Of a stretch of DNA of 64,000 nt, positions 58,134 through 64,000 are shown in pieces (within the stretch, counting starts at the first letter, position 1; every line of letters starts with the position of its first letter). The stretch covers positions 6,083,001-6,147,000 of the forward strand of contig NZ_CP077089.1 in the NCBI RefSeq assembly GCF_014268445.2, given 5' to 3'. A program made the position numbers and the translations under genes. This DNA is from Pseudomonas tensinigenes. Its GTDB lineage: Bacteria; Pseudomonadota; Gammaproteobacteria; Pseudomonadales; Pseudomonadaceae. The notes beneath the pieces are model-generated. The model made no database searches, had not been told where the DNA came from, and saw only the letters and a program-made list of their open reading frames with translations.

Positions 58134-59462
58134 TCAGCGCAACATGCCGCTGCCGTAACCCTTCAGGTTGGCTTTCTTCATCAGGGATTCGTACTGGTGC
58201 GAAACGAGGTGCGATTGTACTTGGGACATGAAGTCCATCACAACCACGACCACGATCAGCAACGAGGTCCCGCCAAGGTAGAACGGAACGTTTGCTGCAA
58301 CCACCAGGAACTGGGGCAACAGGCACACGGCCGTCATGTAAAGAGCACCGAACATGGTCAAGCGAGTCAGAACGCCATCAATATAGCGCGCAGACTGCTC
58401 ACCTGGACGGATGCCCGGAATAAAGGCACCGGACTTCTTCAGGTTTTCCGCTACGTCTTTCGGATTGAACATCAACGCCGTATAGAAGAAGCAGAAGAAA
58501 ATAATCCCTGCACTAAACAGCAGAATATTCAACGGCTGACCAGGAGCGATCGACTGCGAGATGTCCTGCAACCAGCCCATACCTTCAGACTGACCGAACC
58601 AGGCACCCAACGAAGCCGGGAACAGCAAAATGCTGCTCGCGAAAATAGCCGGAATAACACCGGCCATGTTCACCTTAAGCGGCAAGTGGCTTGTCTGTGC
58701 AGCAAAAACCTTGCGGCCCTGCTGACGCTTGGCGTAGTGAACAGCAATACGACGCTGACCACGCTCAATGAACACCACGAAACCGATAATCGCTACTGCC
58801 AGCAAACCGATGGCAACCAAGGCGAAGATGTTGATATCACCCTGACGCGCAGACTCGAAAGACTGCCCGATTGCTCTCGGAAGACCGGCGACGATACCCG
58901 AAAAAATCAACATCGAGATACCGTTGCCTACACCACGCTCAGTAATCTGCTCACCCAGCCACATCATGAACATCGCACCAGCCACAAAAGTGGATACCGC
59001 GACGAAATGGAAGCCAAAGTCACCAGTGAACGCAACGCCCTGCCCCGCCAGACCAATGGACATGCCAATAGCCTGAACCAGAGCGAGGACGACGGTGCCG
59101 TAGCGGGTGTACTGGCTAATCTTGCGACGGCCAGCTTCACCTTCCTTCTTCAACTGCTCCAGCTGCGGGCTGACGGCTGTCATCAATTGCATGATGATCG
59201 ATGCCGAAATGTACGGCATGATCCCCAGTGCAAAGATGCTCATCCGTTCCAGCGCGCCGCCGGAGAACATGTTGAACAAGCTAAGAATGGTCCCCTCATT
59301 CTGTCGAAACAGGTCTGCGAGTCGGTCCGGGTTGATACCTGGAACCGGGATGTGTGCGCCTATTCGGTAGACGATAATCGCCAGGAACAGAAAACGCAGA
59401 CGAGCCCAGAGTTCAGACATACCGCCTTTGCCGAGCGCAGAGAGAGCACCTTGCTTAGCCAT
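58134..59462 (-). CDS. secY: Preprotein translocase subunit SecY
   Basis: 442 residues, ten membrane helices. Channel subunit of the Sec translocon for secretion and membrane insertion. Signatures: [20 protein letters not shown] near residue 36, [15 protein letters not shown] for helix 2, and the loop with [18 protein letters not shown] that contacts SecA and ribosomes. The stop-start join with rplO leaves no gap (59462/59463). Confidence 0.98.
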   Translation of the reverse strand: MAKQGALSALGKGGMSELWARLRFLFLAIIVYRIGAHIPVPGINPDRLADLFRQNEGTILSLFNMFSGGALERMSIFALGIMPYISASIIMQLMTAVSPQLEQLKKEGEAGRRKISQYTRYGTVVLALVQAIGMSIGLAGQGVAFTGDFGFHFVAVSTFVAGAMFMMWLGEQITERGVGNGISMLIFSGIVAGLPRAIGQSFESARQGDINIFALVAIGLLAVAIIGFVVFIERGQRRIAVHYAKRQQGRKVFAAQTSHLPLKVNMAGVIPAIFASSILLFPASLGAWFGQSEGMGWLQDISQSIAPGQPLNILLFSAGIIFFCFFYTALMFNPKDVAENLKKSGAFIPGIRPGEQSARYIDGVLTRLTMFGALYMTAVCLLPQFLVVAANVPFYLGGTSLLIVVVVVMDFMSQVQSHLVSHQYESLMKKANLKGYGSGMLR

Positions 59463-59900
59463 TTATTCCTCGAACTTGCCGCCAGCTGCTTCGATAGCCG
59501 CACGCGCACCTTTGGTGGCGCCGATTCCCTTGCCGATAGTGACAGCGCGAGTCACTTCACCGGACAGCATGATTTTCACACGCTGTACGTTGACGTTGAT
59601 CACGTTGGCATCTTTCAGGGACTGCACGGTGACGATGTCGCCTTCCACTTTAGCCAGTTCGGACAGACGCACTTCTGCGCGATCCATGGCTTTCAGGGAA
59701 ACGAAACCGAACTTCGGCAGACGACGATGCAGCGGCTGTTGACCGCCTTCAAAGCCTGGAGCAATAGTGCCACCGGAGCGGGAGGTCTGACCTTTGTGAC
59801 CACGGCCACCAGTCTTACCCAAACCGCTACCGATACCACGGCCCGGACGATGCTTTTCGCGACGGGAACCCGGCGCTGGACTCAGATCATTGAGTTTCAT
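59463..59900 (-). CDS. rplO: 50S ribosomal protein L15
   Basis: 145 residues, starting [20 protein letters not shown]. Glycine- and basic-rich N-terminal part ([19 protein letters not shown]) threads into 23S rRNA. Between rpmD and secY in the spc operon, as usual. Confidence 0.98.
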   Translation of the reverse strand: MKLNDLSPAPGSRREKHRPGRGIGSGLGKTGGRGHKGQTSRSGGTIAPGFEGGQQPLHRRLPKFGFVSLKAMDRAEVRLSELAKVEGDIVTVQSLKDANVINVNVQRVKIMLSGEVTRAVTIGKGIGATKGARAAIEAAGGKFEE

Positions 59901-59903
59901 CGA

Positions 59904-60080
59904 TTAACCCTCGACACGCAGCATGTAGTAAGCCTTGTTGATCATCCCGCGATTCTCGGGAGTATCCTGGACTTCTACAGTGTGACCGATGCGACGCAGA
60001 CCCAGACCCTTAACGCACAGTTTGTGGTTAGGGATGCGGCCGGTCATGCTTTTGATCAGCGTTACTTTAACGGTAGCCAT
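59904..60080 (-). CDS. rpmD: 50S ribosomal protein L30
   Basis: 58 residues, [20 protein letters not shown] at the start and [11 protein letters not shown] at the end; a complete bacterial L30. It lies 2 nt after rpsE and 3 nt before rplO, so it is tightly packed in the spc operon. Confidence 0.97.
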
Positions 60081-60082
60081 GA

Positions 60083-60583
60083 TCAGAAGATCTCCTTGAC
60101 GCTTTTGCCACGCTTGGCGGCAATGGATTCAGGAGACTGCATAGCTTTCAAACCTTTGAAAGTGGCGTGAACCACGTTTACCGGGTTAGTCGAGCCGTAG
60201 CACTTGGCCAGAACGTTCTGAACGCCAGCAACTTCGAGGACAGCACGCATAGCGCCGCCAGCGATGATACCGGTACCTTCAGAAGCAGGCTGCATGTACA
60301 CCTTCGAAGCGCCGTGAGCGGACTTCATTGCGTACTGCAGAGTGGTGCCGTTCAGATCAACTTGGATCATGTTGCGGCGAGCAGCTTCCATTGCCTTCTG
60401 GATCGCAGCAGGCACTTCACGCGACTTGCCACGGCCGAAGCCAACACGCCCTTTACCATCACCAACCACGGTCAACGCGGTGAAAGTGAAGATACGGCCG
60501 CCTTTAACGGTTTTGGCTACGCGGTTAACTTGAACCAGCTTCTCAATGTAGCCTTCGTCGCGCTTTTGGTCGTTATTTGACAT
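60083..60583 (-). CDS. rpsE: 30S ribosomal protein S5
   Basis: 166 residues. The N-terminal [20 protein letters not shown] and the double-stranded RNA-binding-like fold with [20 protein letters not shown] are diagnostic. Helps decoding accuracy; the loop around KTVKGGR is where spectinomycin resistance changes map in other bacteria. No change can be judged from sequence alone. Confidence 0.98.
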
Positions 60584-60586
60584 AAC

Positions 60587-60937
60587 TTAGAACTCCAGCC
60601 CAGCTTCACGAGCAGCATCAGCCAGCGCTTTAACGCGGCCGTGGTACTTGAAGCCAGAGCGGTCGAAAGCCACTTGCGAGACGCCAGCGGCCTTAGCACG
60701 CGTAGCGACCAGCTGGCCAACCTTTGTGGCCGCGTCGATGTTGCCAGTGGCGCCATCACGCAGTTCTTTATCCAAAGTCGAGGCGCTTGCCAGGACTTTG
60801 TTGCCGTCGGCCGAGATGACCTGGGCGTAGATGTGCTGCGACGAGCGGAACACGCAGAGACGCACGACTTCGAGTTCGTGCATTTTCAGGCGTGCTTTGC
60901 GAGCGCGACGCAGTCGAGTAACTTTTTTGTCGGTCAT
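60587..60937 (-). CDS. rplR: 50S ribosomal protein L18
   Basis: 116 residues, including [16 protein letters not shown] and [20 protein letters not shown], the 5S rRNA-binding L18 signatures. Between rplF (10-nt gap) and rpsE (3 nt) in the spc operon. Confidence 0.98.
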   Translation of the reverse strand: MTDKKVTRLRRARKARLKMHELEVVRLCVFRSSQHIYAQVISADGNKVLASASTLDKELRDGATGNIDAATKVGQLVATRAKAAGVSQVAFDRSGFKYHGRVKALADAAREAGLEF

Positions 60938-60947
60938 TTGCTATGCC

Positions 60948-61481
60948 CTACTTCTTCTTGGCTTCTTTACGACGGACGACTTCGTCCGCGTAGCGCACAC
61001 CTTTGCCTTTGTACGGCTCTGGTGGACGGAAGTCGCGGATCTCAGCAGCCACTTGACCTACCAGCTGCTTGTCGATGCCCTTGATCAGGATATCGGTCTG
61101 GCTAGGAGTCTCAGCGGTGATGCCTTCCGGCAGTTCGTAATCCACTGGGTGCGAGAAGCCAAGGGCCAGGTTCAGAACCGTGCCTTTTGCTTGCGCTTTG
61201 TAACCAACACCGACCAGCTGGAGCTTGCGCTCGAAGCCTTGGCTTACGCCTTGGACCATGTTGTTTACCAACGCACGCGTGGTACCGGCCATTGCGCGAG
61301 TTTGTTGATCGCCATTGCGAGCAGCGAAACGCAGCTCACCAGCTTCTTCAACGATCTCAACGGACGAATGGATGTTCAGTTCAAGAGTACCCTTGGCACC
61401 CTTCACCGAAAGCTGTTGGCCTGCGAATTTTACTTCGACACCGGCTGGCAGCTTAACGGGGTTCTTAGCGACGCGAGACAT
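60948..61481 (-). CDS. rplF: 50S ribosomal protein L6
   Basis: 177 residues. [19 protein letters not shown] at the start, and the C-terminal repeat with [20 protein letters not shown], the family signature. Two similar alpha/beta domains bind near the sarcin-ricin loop and factor site. Confidence 0.98.
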   Translation of the reverse strand: MSRVAKNPVKLPAGVEVKFAGQQLSVKGAKGTLELNIHSSVEIVEEAGELRFAARNGDQQTRAMAGTTRALVNNMVQGVSQGFERKLQLVGVGYKAQAKGTVLNLALGFSHPVDYELPEGITAETPSQTDILIKGIDKQLVGQVAAEIRDFRPPEPYKGKGVRYADEVVRRKEAKKK

Positions 61482-61493
61482 GCTTATCCCCCC

Positions 61494-61886
61494 TTAGAAC
61501 ACAGTGCAAAGAACTTCGCCGCCGACACCGGCAGCGCGCGCAGCACGATCCGTCATCACACCTTTGTTGGTGGAGACGATAGACACGCCAAGACCGCCAC
61601 GAACTTTCGGCAGATCTTCAACGGACTTGTACTGACGCAGGCCTGGACGACTAACGCGCTTCACTTCTTCGATAACCGGACGGCCTTCGAAGTACTTCAG
61701 CTCGATGGACAACGACGGCTTAGCGTCGGTGGTGATCTGAAAATCCGCGATGTAACCTTCGTCCTTCAGGACTTTTGCTACAGCCGCCTTCAACGTGGAA
61801 GATGGCATGCTTACGACAGACTTTTCAGCCATCTGGGCATTACGGATTCGAGTTAGCATGTCCGCTAACGGGTCCTGCATACTCAT
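61494..61886 (-). CDS. rpsH: 30S ribosomal protein S8
   Basis: 130 residues, [20 protein letters not shown] at the start and [18 protein letters not shown] near the end. Primary 16S rRNA binder and, in E. coli, the translational repressor of the spc operon. It is separated from the upstream rpsN by an unusual 209-nt gap that carries a strong hairpin. Confidence 0.98.
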   Translation of the reverse strand: MSMQDPLADMLTRIRNAQMAEKSVVSMPSSTLKAAVAKVLKDEGYIADFQITTDAKPSLSIELKYFEGRPVIEEVKRVSRPGLRQYKSVEDLPKVRGGLGVSIVSTNKGVMTDRAARAAGVGGEVLCTVF

Positions 61887-62095
61887 GGGCTAGACGCTCC
61901 TAATACAGAAAAATTAGCCTTGCGGCTACTACTTGTCGCCGAGAACTTCCGGGCATGAAAAACACGGGCTCAGGCGAGCCGGTCATTCTAGACACACCCC
62001 AGAAATGAATCAAGCCCCAAAAGGGGCTTGATTCAGATTCAAGGCCACCGATGGTCAGGTTCTTGCGAACCCGAACATCGAGACTTTGACAGCAA
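61887..62095 (-). other. Long spacer inside the spc operon (rpsN-rpsH)
   Basis: 209 nt without a gene, while most spacers in this operon are under 35 nt. It contains the hairpin at 62006-62035. I see no complete small reading frame with a ribosome site other than noise, and no riboswitch I recognise. Confidence 0.55.
62006..62035 (-). promoter_or_regulatory. Perfect 13-bp hairpin between rpsN and rpsH
   Basis: TGAATCAAGCCCC (62006-62018), loop AAAA, GGGGCTTGATTCA (62023-62035). On the transcript it is followed by TTTCTGG, so there is only a short T-rich run. Candidate attenuator, RNase III or processing site, or ribosomal-protein target. Confidence 0.65.
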
Positions 62096-62401
62096 TTACC
62101 AGCTGGCTTTAACCAGACCTGGTACGTCACCACGCATTGCAGCTTCACGCAGCTTGTTACGGCCAAGGCCGAACTTGCGGTAAACGCCGTGCGGACGACC
62201 AGTCAGGCGGCAACGGTTACGCATGCGCGAAGCGCTTGCGTCACGTGGTTGCTTCTGCAGAGCTACGGTAGCTTCCCAACGTGCTTCTGGACTTGCGTTC
62301 AGATCAACGATGATAGCTTTCAGCGCTGCACGCTTGGTGGCGTACTTGGCAACGGTGAGCTGACGCTTCAGCTCACGGTTTTTCATGCTCTTCTTGGCCA
62401 T
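62096..62401 (-). CDS. rpsN: 30S ribosomal protein S14, zinc-free long form
   Basis: 101 residues from the ATG at 62401 ([14 protein letters not shown]); a longer reading is out of family. The C-terminal [20 protein letters not shown] is typical. It has a single cysteine rather than the CxxC pairs of the short zinc-binding S14, so it is the C-minus form. Confidence 0.97.
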
Positions 62402-62414
62402 TTTCCTACTCCAA

Positions 62415-62954
62415 TCAGTTGCGGAACGGGAATTTGAAAGCACGCAGCAGAGCGCGGCCTTCATCATCGTTCTTGGCAGTGGTGGTCAGGGTAATGTCCA
62501 GACCGCGGAGAGCATCGATCTTGTCGTAGTCGATTTCCGGGAAAATGATCTGCTCTTTCACGCCCATGCTGTAGTTACCACGACCATCGAAGGACTTGGC
62601 ATTCAGGCCGCGGAAGTCGCGAACCCGAGGCAGGGAGATCGAAAGCAGACGATCCAGGAACTCATACATACGCTCACGGCGCAGAGTCACCTTGACGCCG
62701 ATCGGCCATCCTTCACGGACTTTAAAGCCAGCGATGGATTTACGAGCGTAGGTCACAACGACTTTTTGGCCGGTGATCTTTTCCAGGTCAGCAACAGCAT
62801 GCTCGATGACTTTTTTGTCACCAACAGCTTCGCCCAGACCCATGTTCAGGGTGATTTTTGTAACGCGTGGAACTTCCATCACGTTCGAAAGCTTAAGTTC
62901 TTCCTTAAGCTTCGGTGCGATTTCCTTCCAGTAAATCTCTTTTAGTCGTGCCAT
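62415..62954 (-). CDS. rplE: 50S ribosomal protein L5
   Basis: 179 residues with [20 protein letters not shown] and [18 protein letters not shown], the L5 core. Binds 5S rRNA and contacts S13 across the subunit bridge. Between rplX (20-nt gap) and rpsN. Confidence 0.98.
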
Positions 62955-62974
62955 GGTCTTCTACCTAGCAGTGT

Positions 62975-63289
62975 TCAAGCATCAACCGCTTTTTGGGTCG
63001 ACTTGAAGACACGAATTTTCTTGCCGTCTTCTACTTTGAAACCAACGCGGTCAGCCTTGTTGGTTTCGCCGTTGAAAATGGCGACGTTAGAAGCGTCCAG
63101 TGGAGCTTCTTTTTCGACGATACCGCCTTGCACGCCCGACATCGGGTTAGGCTTGGTATGACGCTTGACCAGGTTCAGACCGCTGATAACCAGACGGTTA
63201 TTAGCAAGAACCTTGAGCACCTTACCGCGCTTACCTTTGTCTTTGCCGGCGATCACGATGATCTCGTCGTCACGACGAATCTTTTGCAT
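62975..63289 (-). CDS. rplX: 50S ribosomal protein L24
   Basis: 104 residues, [20 protein letters not shown] at the start; KOW motif with [15 protein letters not shown]. Starts early 50S assembly near the peptide exit. Follows rplN by 11 nt. Confidence 0.98.
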   Translation of the reverse strand: MQKIRRDDEIIVIAGKDKGKRGKVLKVLANNRLVISGLNLVKRHTKPNPMSGVQGGIVEKEAPLDASNVAIFNGETNKADRVGFKVEDGKKIRVFKSTQKAVDA

Positions 63290-63300
63290 GTCGGATCTCC

Positions 63301-63669
63301 TTACAGCACTTCTGGGGCGAGCGAGACGATCTTCATGAACTTCTCAGTACGAAGTTCACGGGTCACTGGCCCAAAGATACGGGTGCCGATCGGCTCTTGC
63401 TTGTTGTTCAGAAGAACAGCAGCGTTGCCATCAAAGCGGATAATGGAGCCATCAGCACGACGTACGCCGTGACGAGTGCGGACTACAACAGCAGTCATCA
63501 CTTGGCCTTTTTTCACTTTACCGCGAGGAATTGCTTCCTTCACGGTAACTTTGATGATGTCACCGATACCAGCGTAACGACGATGGGAGCCACCCAGCAC
63601 CTTGATGCACATAACACGGCGAGCGCCGCTGTTATCGGCCACATCGAGCATGGATTGAGTCTGAATCAT
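63301..63669 (-). CDS. rplN: 50S ribosomal protein L14
   Basis: 122 residues, beginning [20 protein letters not shown], with [20 protein letters not shown], both diagnostic. First gene of the classical spc operon, after rpsQ (23-nt gap). Confidence 0.98.
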   Translation of the reverse strand: MIQTQSMLDVADNSGARRVMCIKVLGGSHRRYAGIGDIIKVTVKEAIPRGKVKKGQVMTAVVVRTRHGVRRADGSIIRFDGNAAVLLNNKQEPIGTRIFGPVTRELRTEKFMKIVSLAPEVL

Positions 63670-63692
63670 ATAATTTCTCCGACCCCTAGTCC

Positions 63693-63959
63693 TTAGACTT
63701 CCACAGCGCGTTCGAGAACATCAACCAGCGCCCAAGACTTGGTCTTGGCCATAGGACGAGTTTCACGAATAGTGACTTTGTCGCCGATGTGGCACTGGTT
63801 GGTTTCGTCGTGCGCGTGCAGCTTAGTCGAACGCTTAACGTATTTACCGTAGATCGGGTGCTTTACGCGACGCTCGATCAATACGGTGATGGTTTTGTCC
63901 ATCTTGTCGCTGACAACACGGCCAGTCAGCGTACGGACAGTTTTTTCGGCTTCAGCCAT
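63693..63959 (-). CDS. rpsQ: 30S ribosomal protein S17
   Basis: 88 residues from the ATG at 63959 ([19 protein letters not shown]); a start two codons earlier is possible but less like the family. OB-fold with [20 protein letters not shown]. Last gene of the S10 operon in the usual order. Confidence 0.97.
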   Translation of the reverse strand: MAEAEKTVRTLTGRVVSDKMDKTITVLIERRVKHPIYGKYVKRSTKLHAHDETNQCHIGDKVTIRETRPMAKTKSWALVDVLERAVEV

Positions 63960-63961
63960 GA

Positions 63962-64000
63962 TCACTTACCTGCCTGCTGGTTGAGCACAGTCTTCACGCG
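63962..64000 (-). CDS. rpmC: 50S ribosomal protein L29, 5' part outside window
   Basis: Only the last 12 codons and stop are inside the window ([12 protein letters not shown]), which match the C-terminus of pseudomonad L29. The stop (63962-63964) is 2 nt ahead of the rpsQ start. The rest is cut by the right edge. Confidence 0.93.
   Translation of the reverse strand, partial: RVKTVLNQQAGK

Noticed and set aside
57996-60170. A 724-codon plus-strand frame opposite secY-rpsE
   Set aside because: It is antisense to certain ribosomal and secY genes and has the composition of a shadow frame.

Overview
The window is chromosomal DNA of a fluorescent pseudomonad (Pseudomonas fluorescens group). The evidence is the gene order ssb / YajR-type MFS / uvrA / ferritin-like gene / katA / rplQ, which matches the arrangement I recall from P. 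aeruginosa, the rpsQ-to-rplQ ribosomal block, the ribD-ribE-ribBA-ribH-nusB-thiL-pgpA block, and about eleven copies of the pseudomonad REP doublet built on GGGAGCGAGCCTGCTCGCGA. Almost every base is explained by ordinary housekeeping genes. No tRNA, rRNA, CRISPR array, integrase or transposase was seen.

Layout: 1-1.5 kb, yfaA/yfaP-like envelope genes (minus). 1.9-5.0 kb, xseB-ispA-dxs (isoprenoid start). 5.2-9.0 kb, BtuB-like receptor convergent with BtuF-like protein, a small membrane protein and ribA. 9.2-15.9 kb, a solute-binding protein, then pgpA, thiL, nusB, ribH, ribBA, ribE, ribD, nrdR (all minus). 16-18.7 kb, a YbaY lipoprotein, a methyltransferase, CnoX and a small unknown. 18.8-20.9 kb, a PAAR protein, a probable NlpC/P60- or CHAP-like cysteine hydrolase and a membrane-anchored small protein, all overlapping by 4 nt: a type VI secretion effector-immunity cassette and the best accessory locus here. 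21-24.3 kb, a zinc-linked ZrgA / ABC transporter / DUF3299 operon; then ompW behind an ANR-like box. 25.7-27.5 kb, two sugar-nucleotide SDR genes. 27.8-32.1 kb, the long helicase Lhr. 32.2-34.3 kb, a MscS-family channel. 34.9-38.8 kb, DUF72-ybhP-clsB-ybhN, translationally coupled. 39-42.8 kb, an alpha/beta hydrolase with DUF3182, a GlxA-type regulator and an isochorismatase-like hydrolase. 42.9-47.5 kb, the six-gene yjfIJKLMC operon (PspA-like protein, membrane proteins, ATP-grasp ligase) preceded by two identical 12-bp palindromes. 47.6-54.8 kb, ssb, MFS, uvrA, ferritin, katA. 55-64 kb, the alpha and spc ribosomal operons, cut by the right edge in rpmC.

The most notable non-coding structures are two mosaic repeat elements (25426-25684 and 34371-34754) that share 22-bp imperfect terminal inverted repeats but contain different internal tandem units (two of about 101 bp; three of 111 bp), the REP doublets, the paired palindromes before yjfI, a triple GAGCCGAATA motif at 1724-1769, and a perfect 13-bp-stem hairpin inside the spc operon between rpsN and rpsH. 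Function assignments rest on recognition of motifs and gene order by eye; no database search was run.
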